Counted from the stretch's first letter, positions 1 through 13,015 are shown. The stretch: 64,000 nt of DNA from Trichaptum fuscoviolaceum (GCA_910574455.1 CAJSYZ010000007.1:1674001-1738000); one strand, 5' to 3'. Numbers and translations are program-made. The notes: a model not told the origin generated them from the letters alone.

Positions 1-1
1 T

Positions 2-827
2 ATCGTGCGCGCCGCAAATATGATTCGCAAACGTCAGCATTCAAATAGCGTATCTGGGCCGGATTATTTTGGTCTAGGTCAAAATACGATCAAACATTTG
101 ATTCAGGAGCTTCCCGGGGCAGACCGTTTGAAGGACTATGTCTGGCAAAATTTTATCGAGGGAGGGTAAGTGAAAAAAATGGATGGTGTTCTAATTGCCA
201 ATTAACACAATCTCTTCTGTGTTTAGTCCTTTGGGCGGTCGACATGCCGCGGTCATACCTGCTCTTCCAGAAGAGTTTGACTCCTCCATCCCCTTAGGCG
301 GTTATTATCCTTCTGAACGAGAACGGGAACGGGAACGCGAGCGTGAGCGCGAGAGGATGCGTGAACGTGAACGATTAATGGCCGAATCGTCATCCCGGCG
401 ACGTGATTTTGAGCGTCCATCGGAAGGTCGAGGGGGAGAATACCAAAATCCATATCCTCCTCTAAATACCGATCACGGACGGCATCCTAATGGCTACGCC
501 GGCTCAGAGCCATCGAGCGCTGGATCGCGATATTCGCAGTCGCAGTCGCCTGTCCTTCCGCGTCCGTCTGGCTCTGGATCGACAGCACAGCACTCCCCGC
601 CACCCACGCCTGGATCCCATCCACCTCAAACACCAACCGTCCCGCCCACGCTTGCGAGCATCATGCATGCTTACCCGGCCCCCGGGCCAACGCTTCCGCC
701 TCTGTCGACGTCTGTACCAGAGTCTCCGAGGAGTGCAAGCGCGAACACTGACGAGGCCGCTGCGAATGGGAAAAACAGTCCGTACAGAGGCTACTCCAGC
801 CATTCTAAAAGTGCTTCTCCCCGATGA
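2..827 (+). CDS. C-terminal part of an unidentified low-complexity protein (5' end outside window)
   Basis: The gene is cut by the left window edge. A first exon (2-165) reads in frame to a GTAAGT donor at 166. The intron ends at 226 and the last exon runs 227-827, giving about 254 residues. The first 55 residues look like ordinary folded sequence (it includes GPDYFGLGQNTIKHLIQELP). From about 315 to 374 the protein is an almost pure alternating Glu-Arg tract. The rest is rich in Ser, Pro and Gly with SP and TP sites, typical of a disordered tail of a nuclear or regulatory protein. I do not recognise the family, and assigning a transcription-factor role would be guesswork. The exon join and the stop at 827 are well supported by frame and splice sites. 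Confidence 0.7.
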
Positions 828-3800
828 CCCGCCAGCTGTACGAAAACGTCAGATCACTGAGCTGCTCTCACTCTTCTCTGTAATAAAAGGCTCTCGTTTC
901 AGGTTGTTGTTGTTTTTATATCATCTCACGTCGGACTCATTCGATACAAAATGAAGCTTGGGCTCGTTGAGCCTGTGCATCTGTAATTCATTACCAATAC
1001 TATTGTTGTCTTGACCTGGCTTTTGGGTATGATGTCGCTTTCTTCATCCTGACATGTATTGATTGAAGAGATCATCAGAACCCAGAATCGAAGGTTGTCT
1101 TCCCGATCGTAAGTCATTGATGCGAGCGGTAGACTATATTTGTCAGCACCAACTATAACTTGTTCAATTTGGCCGGGTCGCCCTTCATCTTCTTTAACCG
1201 TGACTGCCAAATTCGATAGATGGCCTGAGCACAATTCCTTGAAATGACTTGTGTTCGTTGATCTATCTTAGAAGGTTCGCACACTTCTTCTCTCTACTGT
1301 CCTAGATCTGGTCTGATTGCATTGCTATGATTGCTGTCTGCGCTTCGTGATACTTGCTATTCACTAGCCCAACATCTTGAACGTTACGGCCCTCAAGTGT
1401 ACCTGCGCAGGTCTAGTACGTATCAGCTGTCTACGCTCCTACAGGTGTGAAAGTCCTTACTACTTATATTGCGCCATGGGCAGTTATGTACCACCGCACA
1501 ATTAAGGATCGGCCTTTCTGAAAGAATAAAGGATGGCAAGACTACTGGCCTTATATATATCTACGATAGCCACACAAGTCGGATCGCTCTCTTGTACTGG
1601 CACATGAGGTTTTTCCGAATGCTTGCAGTTGATCAGACCGCACCACATTTAGGGAGTTGGTACGTTTTTAACGCATCTACGTCGTATTTAGCTAACTTTT
1701 TACTCTCCACGCTGACTGAGAAGATTTGAGTGTCGGACTTCTACTCTCTGTTATCTCAGGATCAAGGTTCCAGGCATGCAGTACACTTCCGATCTAATCC
1801 GTGTTCCTTGTCCAAATTGGAACCTCGCAATAGACTGTTGCTTCGCAATAAACCCGAGGACCTGGTGTACGGCTAGAAAGAGACTGCGATCCGAGCTATG
1901 CGGGGTAACTTTGGCTAGTTTTGCTCCGAAGATTATCCTGGTCCCCCACGTTGCCCACTTTGCGTTGAAGTTACGTTGTTTCGCATGATGACTACGCTTC
2001 ACTCTCACTCTCTGCTATGATATTCTGTGCGAGCTAAATGTCTTTGTGTCTCCTTGCGACTGCGAGCGCTGTATATTACAGGACTAAACTGCTTCATTTA
2101 GCTAAACGGAGGAGTGTACGGTACTCGGGCCGTATACTAATCAGCAAACCCCTTTCACCAAGGTTAATCATTGCCCAAGGAGACTTTAAGGGGCAATGCC
2201 GAAAGCTACTCCGCTGCGGAGAAGCATGCGAGTGAACCTTGGGCATACTTCAACGGGATGTTTGAGCTAAATATGTGCTGGCATCTAATTCTAATGTTCT
2301 TTATCTGGAGAACAATTTCAGAATTCTAAGATGTCAAGCTTTTTCTTTACTTCCTGCACATCGCTTTTACTAATTCATATCTTTTTTCTGTAGAAACCCA
2401 ACACTCTAAGGTGTTGGTGTAAGAGTTCATTCAACTCACATGCAGTTATTGACGCGAATTTGGTTGGGTCCACTGAAATTCATGGCGAATGCCATCTTAT
2501 CATAGAGCATGAGTCTGTGGGATAGGTCCTTGTGAAGATCGGGCCCTCAAGATTTCCCAGACTTGCTTAGTACGATTCCTATTCTTTCGCGCTCTGTAGC
2601 CGGGGGGAGTTGGATACTGACTCTCCGACTTAGTTGCGTGTTTTTGCCATCGGAAAAGAAAGCGGTCAATGAGACTCAAGGTCTTTAGCGGCAGACGGTT
2701 GGTCTATTCACTGTGAGAGATCGTCAATTGGCCCTGAACACTACTGTTACAGAAAAATTCTGGATGTATTGCACTTCAAGCATTGGATCCTCGTTCTTCT
2801 TCGGCAAGTCAGGTAGGTGACCAGGGAAGCTGACAGTTGACAACACTGCTGTAGAAGATGAATCGAATGTGAATTGAACGCATAGGACCTTTTCGGTAGT
2901 CACCGGTGCCAAATAGCTATTTTCAACTCACAATATAAAGCGGACACATCCCGAACTCTTCCGCGAGCGCGTTCGTGGCCGTCAGGACATTTCACACCTA
3001 AGGCTCCTGCATCTAACGCACATTGCGATTAGTGAAGCCTGCACCTACCCTGCGATTAAATGCTTCTGATCCGAGGTGATATCCATCAGCACGCTTGCAC
3101 GTTTCGCCGCTGATTATGTATAGAAATGTTTCCCCTCGGTTCATTCGCTTTGTAACTGTGAGGCATCCGAGCTCCTTGTCTCGGTATCACGGTAGGTTCC
3201 AGCGGCCGATTGGAGTCGGTTGACCCTCAAACCCTTTCCCTCGTTTGCTTTCCTTGCTACCCCACCGAGTAAGTCCCGAAATGACACTCCAAATCGATGA
3301 CTGCGCTGATGAGGGCCAAGTCCTGTTTGAGGTATGGCGGCATGAAGGGGAAGATCATATGGGGCTCACATTTAGCACTGTGGAGAGTGGAGACTAAATT
3401 TCTGTGGCTTACCAATGTGAGAGCTTGATCCTTTCACGACGATCCTACATGACGGTCGAACGAACCACAAAGTCAGATTAACGGTACCGTAGCCCGGGGA
3501 AGACTTCAATGTCAATGTAGTAATTCTCCAATTTCCCTCACATCCCTGAAGCAGTGTTATCCATTGGTCATAGAGCTTTGTTGCCCTACATGGCGATGCC
3601 TGCTAATCTGATGGCATTTAACACGTCAAATGCCCGCACTTTCCAACATCATTGAGGTTGAGATTCTAGGGCCCATAAAATCTGAATATCCTAAGGACAG
3701 GGGTGGGCGCATGTAAGAGGCATTTTTCATGGTAAGCCCGAGATTCATACTCGGTCGCTGAACAAAGGTACGGCATTGCCTGCATAGGATTACCCTTTGA

Positions 3801-4308
3801 AAATGGCTTAAGTGATTAAACCGTAGATTTATGAACTCAGTAATTCAATGAAATTTTGCCGACACAAGGATCATCTCCGCGAAAAATAAGATATCATTCC
3901 TGATGCAATTTGTAGAAGTGTGGACGTCTTCTTCGAGATTCCTACAACACATACGGCAGCGAGAGCGAATGTGGGTTTGTCTCCGGTTCACAATTTGACG
4001 TGGAGGTCAAGTCTGGTGAAAATCATCGACGAATGGATTCCTTTCAGATAGTCAAGTCATATTTAATGTGTAGACATTCCTAGTCCCCGAGAGCTGCATG
4101 AATACCTCTGGATATTGGCCGTTCCCACTTGTCTTCCTGATGCTGTCGGACATGTATTAACCCACAATGCATATATCAGTTACATAGCAGACGAAGCGCA
4201 TATTAATGGTTGTCCATAGTCAAGCCACAGAATATCTGTCCAGGCAGAACACTGTTCGACTCTATAATCTATAGTGGGGCGTGGTACACATGAAGGATGG
4301 GATGTCGT
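828..4308. other. Gene-poor stretch, no gene recognised
   Basis: About 3.5 kb with frequent stops in all six frames. The longest open frames (near 926-1234 minus and 1751-2008 minus) have no recognisable motif, no splice-supported extension and no family resemblance. I see no transposase, tRNA-like element or long repeat here. It could hold decayed sequence, but nothing can be named. Confidence 0.6.
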
Positions 4309-4746
4309 TCAAGACATGAGCTTGGAATAGAGGAGTTCCGCTCGTTTTGATGCATATTCTGGACTACATCGCTCTAATAGAGCTTCAATAGTCTCGAAGA
4401 CCGAGTTGAGATGTGGATTTATAGGAGTCAGTTTTTCAGGTGGGCCAGAAGCACTGGTGACCTTGTAATTTATCAGAGCCGAGTAATAACTGAAAGCGCC
4501 CATCTGGCTTACCTGGAACCCCCTATAGGAGAGTGAGATTAGCATTTGAGCACCTTCCAGCAGGTCTACTTTGGCGTTCGCTTCATACGAGGATGAAGTA
4601 CCGAGCTTATAGCCAGAGATCCCAAATATCTGCTCGCTCAAGGCTCGTTTCAGCTCATTGCTGAAAAATGAAGAGGGAGTTGTTGACGATGAGGACATCC
4701 TGTTAGGGCTTAGTGAGGACTGGTTGAAGGAGAGATAGTTTATCAT
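4309..4746 (-). CDS. Orphan hypothetical protein, 145 aa
   Basis: An intronless ATG-to-stop frame of 145 codons on the minus strand. The first 28 residues are Ser/Thr/Pro-rich and probably disordered. The remainder has a mixed, plausibly helical composition (for example NELKRALSEQIFGISGYKLG and a C-terminal ETIEALLERCSPEYASKR). No signal peptide, membrane segment or known motif is visible. Flanks on both sides are empty for more than 1 kb, so context gives no hint. Being the longest frame in a long gene-poor stretch, with protein-like composition, is the only support. It could equally be a chance ORF or a remnant. Confidence 0.4.
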   Translation of the reverse strand: MINYLSFNQSSLSPNRMSSSSTTPSSFFSNELKRALSEQIFGISGYKLGTSSSYEANAKVDLLEGAQMLISLSYRGFQVSQMGAFSYYSALINYKVTSASGPPEKLTPINPHLNSVFETIEALLERCSPEYASKRAELLYSKLMS

Positions 4747-6010
4747 TTCGACTGTGGATTAGCTGGAGCTTATAACAGAACGGGAGATGCAAGAAGAAGA
4801 AGAGATGTACAGGAAGCTGGATAATTAAATGGATAGGATTTAGAAAGAGGAGGATAGTAGAAGCTAATCATGGTTGCCCAGATTTATCGATATCTACTTC
4901 CGGCACTTTCCGGCGCTACTACTCATTATTTTCGCACTGTGAGCATTAGGCTCAACAAATCCAATGCACGAAGAAGCATTTGAATTTAAAAGATAAAGCT
5001 TCGACCCTACTAGTAGCATACGCGACGTGAATGCGGGAGATAGATCTTCTTCCCATACCAAGTCGAGCTGACCGGTGTAGAAATTATCGCCTATAATTTA
5101 ATTCAAAAACTGGTTTACGTTCGACACACCTTCGTGTGGCAGACCGCGCGAACCCGTCTATGTACTCTGTCACAAGCTATCTCCACCGGTCCGGCAGCAA
5201 AAGGTAGCAAAATGATTGGCCGACGTTGTTGCTTTGGAGGGAGTGAACAAATCGGCCGATGTGTATACTATATGGAACATTCCTGTGTGCGAGGCTGTGG
5301 CAATAGCAGGCGGCCGGAAAATTTGGTGGAGACGCTCTTCGAGCTACTGGGCTTCGTTCAATACTAAGAAAAAGAATGTTAGATGCGTAACGAATGTGAT
5401 GTATGCCGGTAAAAAAAAGGGGAGTAAAAGAAGGACACAGGAACAAGAAGGTGAGAGTGTGGGCGATGGGGCTCCTGTTCTTGGATTGCTCGGACCATCG
5501 ATTTGCGCCTCAGCACAGCGGTGTGTCAACCTTTGGTCGCAGGCTTTAAACCTACAGCAAAAAAATCGGGCCGGATGTTTGAGTGGGGGCGGACTTAAGC
5601 AGTGAATATATGAGAGGGTCGTTTATACCCGTTCGCAACCCACAGCTTCCTACAACTCATCAGAGATCATAGCGGAGATTTACCTGCAGTTCTCACTACA
5701 GGTATGTTACGAACGTTCTCCTGTGTCCCTTGCGTCAACTCTGGCGAAATGAATTTTACCTACTTAAGGTTGTTGTATCCAATACCGAAGGTGAGTGTCT
5801 CAAACTGATGCTGTCCAGGTGATCGGCCCTTCAGTGCAAGATTGCGATCGCACGCAGATGCGACTGATAACGGCGGATGCTCACGCCCTCTCCTCGTAAG
5901 TCGGCGCTCGAAGGTTGTTCAGTACGAAACGCAGTGAAAATGAAACTATATTGGGTAGATATCGGTGTGCTCGAAGATATTGAGGTTCTGGCAGAAGCTG
6001 ATAGACTTAA
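4747..6010. other. Intergenic, no gene recognised
   Basis: Several overlapping frames of 60-130 codons occur on both strands around 5134-5605. They overlap each other in opposite orientation and have odd composition (Trp/Arg/Cys-rich or Lys-runs), with no splice continuity. I treat them as chance ORFs. Confidence 0.55.
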
Positions 6011-6222
6011 TTATGACAGGGAGTAGCAAGGCCGAGGTTTAAGCTTAAATGGTGGAGGCAGAGGGGCAGGGAGCTCTTCGATCCAGTTAGACTCGGCTTC
6101 CGCGTCGCGAAGAGAGAATAAATAGCAGCCCACGCTTGACGAGATTTTATCTAGAATTAGAGCCAGATGTTTCTGTATGTAGATATCCGCAGCGAGGTCA
6201 GCCACGTCTTTGGGGTTCCTGT
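6011..6222 (-). CDS. Possible terminal exon of an unrecognised gene or a relic
   Basis: On the minus strand an acceptor (ATTAATTACAG) is followed by an open frame of about 68 codons to a stop at 6011, containing KDVADLAADIYIQKHLALIL and ending in a Pro-rich tail. The composition looks protein-like and the acceptor is good, but I could not find a convincing upstream exon between 6230 and 6850. It may be the end of a degraded gene. No family is recognised. Confidence 0.22.
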
Positions 6223-6853
6223 AATTAATAAAATATAATGAAGTCAGTCAAACGCAGTCCCAGTAAGCGGGGCGCGAGATATGAAACAAAGGTTCAACAG
6301 ACTCTCACTATTGACAAGGATCTTCGCTTTCGCGACGGCTGATTTTCGGGTGGGAATAACTATCAATCCTCTTTTGCCTTGCGTTTGCCAGTACATCAGA
6401 AGATGTCATGGGATGTCTCCTGAAAGCCGAGCGAACTTTACGTACATACGTACGACAAGACAGTCCCCTCGACCGGAGTTGACGCGACAGAAAAGAAGTA
6501 AAGACTGTATTAGACACTCACAATTCAGTCGAGCAGTCGAGCAGTACAGCTGTCTAATTCAAGTTATATTATGATAGTAGCAAACGCTCTGATGCATGTT
6601 GATGTAACTTCAGAAGGGGAAAAGTTGAAATTGAACTTTCGAACTTCGAAGTTGAAGGGGCCGTGTGAACTGAATCACAGTGGCACCCTTCGTTCAAGCT
6701 TCTGATTGTAGTAATATGACACAACGCTCTTGCGACCAACGCTGATACTGCACTCAGTTATTCATCCTGAGATCTAGGAGACTACAAAAAACTGATCTGG
6801 AAACTTACCGGTTGAAACAAACATAAGGGTGACGCAGGGGTGGCTTGTTGATC

Positions 6854-9278
6854 ATGGACGTCGTCAAAGCAGTCGAAACGTATGTGACGAAGATGGTGTC
6901 CACGCCAAATGCTATCAAAGTCCTGTTGCTCGATGCTCATACGGTAAGGTATTGCAACATTCTGGTAATCTTGTAAGACTAACGTGCAGATTAGACGCCT
7001 ATCGTATCACTGTCAGCAACTCAGAGTAGCCTTCTGTCTCAGCAAGTGTACTTGACTGACAAAATCGACAACCTGAAGCGCGATCGAATGCCTCATTTGA
7101 AGTGTGTTTGCTTTCTTAGGCCAACGGAAGAAAGCTTGAGGGCCTTGGAGAACGAGCTACGAGAGCCTAAGTACGGCGAATACTATCTGTGTCAGTCAGT
7201 GAACCCAGTCTATATATATGATGGACGATTTGCTGACATCCTGTGCAGACTTTAGCAACATCTTAACCAAGACTGCGATAGAGAGGCTTGCTGAGGCGGA
7301 TGAGTATGAAGTGGTACGCGAGGTCCAGGTACGTTTGTAGCTAATACTGGGTCTTTCGGGTGATTGAGTCCATTTATTAGGAATACTTTGCAGACTATTC
7401 CCCCATTCTCCCTTCATTATACTCTCTTAACCACAATCCGACTTTAGTGCACCCTCTCTATGGGGCAAATCCAAACTCTTGGAATCAGGAAGCACTTGAC
7501 CGTGCTATACAAGGAATTACAGCAGTTCTTCTTAGTTTGAAGAAAAAGCCCGTAATTCGATACGAAAGGATGAGTGGTATGGCGAAGAAACTTGCAAGTG
7601 AGATGCAGGTGAGCACTCGCCCGTGGCTGCTAAGTATCTTTGAAGTCTGACATGCTACTTAGCACAGGATACAATCAGAGTCTTCGCTTTTTGACTTCCG
7701 CCTCACACAAATACCCCCTCTACTGCTCATTTTGGATCGTAGAAACGATCCTGTCACACCGTTGTTGTCACAGTGGACGTATCAAGCTATGGTTCATGAG
7801 CTTATTGGCGTTCAAAACGGCCGTGTTGACCTGAGCCAAGCACCAGGGATCCAGTCCGAACTACGCGTACGTGAATATCCAGCGTTTGGTGTTAATGGGC
7901 TAAATCCTCAAATAGGAAGTCACACTCACTACTTCAACCGACCCATTCTTCCAAGGGCACCATCTTGCAACATTCGGGGACCTTGGCACGTCGTTGAAAT
8001 CATACGTCCAATCATACCAGACCCGGTCCTTGGCTCAATCTCCTTCCGCAATCAATTCTATAGCAGACATGAAGAAGTTCGTCGAAGAATACCCTGAGTT
8101 CCGCAAGCTTGGTGGAAACGTTAGCAAGCATGTCGCTCTGGTTGGCGAACTTAGTCGTTTGGTGGAGAAGAATAAATTACTCGATATCGGAGAGGTTGAA
8201 CAGGGTCTTGCCACGAGCTCAGGTGCCGATATAAAGGTAAATTTATCCAATACAAATTCTATCCATTGCAATCTAATCTCGGGCATAGTCTGTACAAACC
8301 ATTATCAGAGATGGTGCTGTGTCGCCACAATCAAAGCTGAGGATCGTTATCCTTTTCGCGCTGCGTTACCAAAAAACAAAGGCGAATGATATCGCTAACC
8401 TCATCTCTTTGATGCTCGAAAATGGAGTTTCTCGAGACGATGCAAAGGTGAGTACTGTGTGCATGTCACAATGTCTTCCTTCTGATAATATATGCTAGCT
8501 AGTTTATGTGGTCCTCAATATTGCTGGCGCAGATCAGAGACAAGATGATCTTTTCTCCACCGAGACTTTGCTTGCGAAGGGTTTTAGTGCCCTCAAGGGC
8601 CTAAAGGTTCTTATTGCTGCTTCTATATCATCTGACGCTTCTGATGGGCACTACTTAGGGTGTAGAAAATGTTTATACTCAACACAATCCTCATCTTTCC
8701 CAGACTCTTGAGGCTTTATTGAAGGGTAGACTGAAGGAGACAACCCATCCATTCATCGACAGCCCAGGCCCGAACGCTAGCCTTCAGAGGCCTCAGGATG
8801 TGATAGTATTTATGATTGGGGGAACCACATACGAGGAGGCTCGCGTAGTATCCTTATTGAATCAAGATCTAAGTGCTGGTACTGGACCACCTGGCTCCGC
8901 GACCGCTTCGGCGGCTGGTACAAGGATTCTGCTCGGCGGAACGACAGTACACAATTCCAGAAGGTATGGCACCTGAATCTCATATAGTACTGAATCTCAT
9001 TATCTTGATTATCTTGTAGTTTCTTGGATATGATGAAGACAGCGGCTGTCAATTTTCCATCCTCGGTGTATGATCCTCCTCCGGAAGCGCCTGCCAACGC
9101 GCCGTCCTTGAATCTAAATTTAGGGAATGTCAACGTCAGCCTAGGCGGGGCTAACACAGGCGTGTATCGGTCGAGTGGAAAGAACGGTGTCAGTGTGCAA
9201 GCTGAGGGAATAAGGGATGGTGTCCGCAATCTGCTAGGAAAGGTCAAGGAAGGCGTTGACAGGATCGGCATTCAGTAA
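6854..9278 (+). CDS. VPS45: VPS45, Sec1/Munc18-family vesicle fusion protein
   Basis: Ten exons (6854-6943, 6995-7190, 7249-7328, 7381-7608, 7663-7866, 7916-8236, 8289-8447, 8499-8606, 8659-8963, 9020-9278) join to 649 residues, within the usual VPS45 length range. The introns are 49-58 nt. The protein follows the VPS45 pattern throughout: [20 protein letters not shown] at the start, then [39 protein letters not shown] (the SM-protein signature), [24 protein letters not shown] helices, and [13 protein letters not shown] near the end. VPS45 binds syntaxin-type SNAREs (Tlg2/Pep12 class) on trans-Golgi/endosomal membranes and supports their fusion. The donor after exon 8 (GTTCTT) is weak but the only one keeping frame. 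A Gly-rich, likely flexible C-terminus follows. ERV46 starts 327 bp downstream on the same strand. Confidence 0.95.
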
Positions 9279-9605
9279 TGGTTTTACTTGTACTTATATA
9301 CTATTATTCTGCACTACATGCTTTCGTTTATTTACCATGGAGAACGATCCAGTAATCTCTTCTCAATTCGATAGTAAGTGAAGTTTAGAATAATGGATGC
9401 CACGTGAGCCCTAAACGGGACATAGTCGGTAGTGGGCGGTCGTGGACACGTATCCAAAACTCCCTCCTGACTACCTGGCTTCGGACACGTCGACACTGCG
9501 ACGAAACATTTATATAGCTTCTCTGAACACTCACAACACTCCTGGGTGCCCGCAGACTCGAGTTTCTCTCTTTAATCTTTACATTCGTTTTCCTGGATTT
9601 CGGCA

Positions 9606-11202
9606 ATGGCGAAGGGATTGTTTGGTAGTCTGAAAGGCGTTGATGCCTTCGGCAAGGTGAGTAATGTCTAACATTTAGTAAGTCTATTGCCATCTAACTG
9701 TGCGGAATCGTATAGACGATGGAGGATGTGAAGGTCAAGACGAAAACCGGAGCTTTATGTGAGAGCCAGCGTAGAACTTGCGGGCAGCCTATCTCATTAG
9801 TTTACAGTGACTATTCTATCTGCTGCCATTATTTTGACATTCACCACGATTGAGTTCTTGGATTATCGAAGAGTAAACGTCGATACGTCTATCGTTGTCG
9901 ACAAGAGCCGGGGAGAACGTCTAACAGTAAAAATGAATGTCACCTTCCCGAAGGTGCCTTGCTACCGTGCGTTCATTGAGGCTCATCTCGTTAATAAATG
10001 ATTTACTTTGCATATAGTATTAAGTCTGGATGTTATGGATATTAGTGGCGAAGCTCAAAGAGATATCTCGCACAATATCCTCAAAACCCGACTGGACTCT
10101 ACAGGCGTACAAGTACCGAACTCGCACAGTGCTGAACTGCGCAACAAGCTGGACGTCATAAATGATCAGACGAAGGAGGGATACTGCGGGTCCTGTTACG
10201 GTGGTCTTGAGCCAGCAGGCGGATGTTGTAACACCTGCGAGGATGTTCGTGTCGCATACCAGAGCAAAGGTTGGAGCTTCACCAATCCTGATGCCATTGA
10301 ACAGGTGCGAGATTGTGCTTAAAGTAATACTACCCCATATATCTAACTTTGTTTTTCCAGTGCACCAGAGAACATTGGTCAGATAAACTCAAAGAGCAAG
10401 CATCCGAGGGCTGCAATATCTCTGGGCGTATTCGCGTTAACAAAGTCATCGGTAATCTACACCTTTCGCCAGGCCGCTCTTTCCAAAATAACTACATGAA
10501 CCTCCACGAGCTCGTCCCGTACCTACGCGAGGACGGAAACCGTCATGACTTCGGACATATCATTCACGAGCTTCAGTTTGAGGGTGACGATGAGTATGAC
10601 TTTACCAAGGCCGAGAAGAGTAGAGAAATGAAGAGGAGGCTCGGCATAGATGCGAACCCGCTTGACGGCGCAGAACTCAAGGCGAAGTCCGCTCAATACA
10701 TGTTCCAGTATTTCCTTAAAGTCGTCTCAACTGAGTTTGACCTTCTCGACGGGCAAAAGGTATGTAGCATGATTCAGTTTTAAGTAAGTAAGTATTAACC
10801 TATGACAGGTCAAAACGCATCAGTACAGTACGACGCACTTTGAACGCGATTTGACTGCGGGTTCGCAGGGAACGACACGAGAGGGTGTCCATGTCTCCCA
10901 CATGAACTCCGGCATGCCAGGCATGTTTGTGAACTACGAGATATCCCCCCTTCTCGTCGTACACAGTGAATCGCGTCAATCATTCGCACACTTCCTTACC
11001 TCGTAAGTGACTATCTGTCACGTTTGCTGTGCTTCAGTCAATGATCATTCTGAACTTTTGCAGAACTTGCGCAATCGTTGGAGGTGTGCTTACCATTGCA
11101 ACTATTGTTGACAGCGTACTCTTCGCAACAGGGAAGAGGCTCAAAAAGAGTGGTGTCACGGGGGTTGGTAGTGGCGGATACGGTAGTGGCAAACTTATGT
11201 AG
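9606..11202 (+). CDS. ERV46: ERV46/ERGIC3-like COPII cargo receptor subunit
   Basis: Seven exons (9606-9656, 9716-9758, 9808-9966, 10018-10304, 10361-10759, 10809-11002, 11064-11202) give 423 residues, the normal size. The architecture matches the ERGIC/Erv46 family: a short cytosolic N-terminus (MAKGLFGSLKGVDAFGK), a first membrane segment near residues 32-50, a large lumenal domain with the Cys-rich YCGSCYGGLEPAGGCCNTC signature around 140-158, a GCNISGRIRVNKV block, and a second membrane segment near 379-400 (TCAIVGGVLTIATIVDSVLF). The tail is Lys/Gly-rich. In yeast Erv46 pairs with Erv41 and cycles between ER and Golgi. A TATA-like element (TTTATATAG) lies about 95 bp before the ATG. It lies next to VPS45, another trafficking gene. 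Confidence 0.95.
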
Positions 11203-11542
11203 GTTTGTCCTATATGTTCTACATGTAACTGTATTATCATGGTAGCACATCATTCAGTTGACTATCAACGTGGAGGATCTGTCCGATTATATGGAAAGCC
11301 TACCGTTCCGAGTCCGTAATGTTTGGACGTCCGACGATCAACACTACTCTACTAACTCATAGTGTTTTCACATTTGATTTCAAAAAAGAGGTCAAAGAAC
11401 TTTCAAACTGTCGATCATCATGAATTTAAGAATAATTCTTTGCCAGTGCAATTTTTAAATTGATACGTTTGAAATAAATCGCACTTCTTAATCTACAATT
11501 ATGTTTTCGCCGAGCTCGGAAGTATGATTAAAGCAACATTAA

Positions 11543-13015
11543 TCAATGTTTGAGCTCAGGTTCAGCTCCTTCAAGACCATATACAAGACCCAATGCAACT
11601 TTCGCGGCCGCATTTCTTCGCTCTTGCTCATCTGGGATGAGCGCAATTTCTTCTTTCATACTTTGTAAAGCACCGAAGACTCGGGATAAGTCGAATGCCG
11701 GACCATCCAAATCCAGCCCCTGGTTCAGCACAGTCTCGTCATCGTCGAGCTGGAGATATGAAGACAGTCCAGAGTACGGCTCGTTTGTACCGGCTGTCGA
11801 TTGCGGAAGGCTAGACGATGATATGCCTAGGAAGGGGGATGATGAAAACGAGTTGCCTACAGCAGGGCCGAAAATGCGTGCGGATGCGGCACGTATCTCC
11901 TCTTCACTGGGAAGGTCTGGGTCAGTTTCAGTTTCTCCTTCAACCTTCGGCCCTGCTTGTTGACTACCCCGAATAGGTGCGGATACAAACTCAGTAAAGT
12001 CGTCATCAAAACCTTGCTTGATCATGGTTTCAGTATCATTAAAGTGTCCCTGAGTTCCAGTCGACCAAGGATCTTCTTCTGTCGATTCCCTCGTCAAAGG
12101 CGCATGTGAATATAATGATGCGTAGTCGGTCTGGTCGTTGTTGTCTTCATCGGTATCCTCTTCATCGTGGACGTCTGCATTGAGCCATTCCTCTAACATT
12201 TGCATCTCGCGTTGGATCTGAGCTTCAGAATCGGCTCTGTCAGGATTCAGGAGCTCCAATACGTCTATTTCGGACCCCTCGTTGTCGGGAGATCCACTGA
12301 TGGGAAACGATTTGAGCTTGGACTGCCTACTTGACTCTGTGCGTGTCATAGATGGCCACATTATCGTGCTTAATGCGTCAATTGCACGATGTATACCCGG
12401 GGTATCTACGGAAAAGCAATGTAAGTTGCTCCTTTGTTTCGAATAAGTCGTAGATGCATACCCGATATATTCGAAGAGCTCACTAAGCTCACGCGGTGTT
12501 CGTTGTTATGGCCATCTATGTACTCAAAGCCATGCTCGAAAAAGAAATCTTCAAGTTCTTCTTCAGTGGATGGGGCTGTATTGATAGCCAAAGAGACTTC
12601 AGGATCATATGCCGACAGAAATTCCGATATCTTCTTGATGTGCTCTTTGTAGGGCTATAGAGTATTGATCAACGTTTCGAAGTCGAAGAAAGAATGTCAC
12701 TAACCTCTTGTTCTGACCAAGTATATATCACAGCCGGAACGTCGTCAAGCTCTATCGACTCCAGCCCATCCAGATGTATGGCTTGAAAATGTACGGGTGC
12801 TGTATAGTACTTGTTTTTTATTGTCCAATGAAGCACATCTGAAGACGAATCAGACTCTTCGATATCGCCAGAAAGCGCCTTGATGCCTAACAGTTAATCG
12901 AAGTTCGAGGACATTCTCCTCATTCTCAAGGTATCCACATACGAGTTGCAAGTGACCGAGATCCTTCTAGCGTCGACGAGACTACGACTATGCGGCATGA
13001 GGACGACGAGGACAT
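11543..13015 (-). CDS. p34/AAGAB (Irc6)-like alpha- and gamma-adaptin-binding protein
   Basis: Four exons on the minus strand (13015-12943, 12886-12705, 12654-12462, 12405-11543) give 436 residues. The N-terminus CRIVVVSSTLEG followed by LATRIKALSG resembles the GTPase-like fold of the family. It is followed by HLDGLESIELDDVPAVIYTW, then EHIKKISEFLSAYDPEVSLA and a DTPGIHRAIDALSTIMWPSM block, which is the family hallmark before the disordered acidic linker. The C-terminus (ALQSMKEEIALIPDEQERR) is the conserved p34 helical end. The animal protein AAGAB is an assembly chaperone for AP-1/AP-2 clathrin adaptors. The exon 3 donor used here (GTATGC) is needed for frame; an earlier GTGAGC donor does not fit. 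It is transcribed divergently from SNF5, with 382 bp between the ATGs. Confidence 0.85.

Noticed and set aside
5216..5605. 129-codon plus-strand frame
   Set aside because: Odd composition, overlapping frames on the opposite strand, no motif and no splice continuity.
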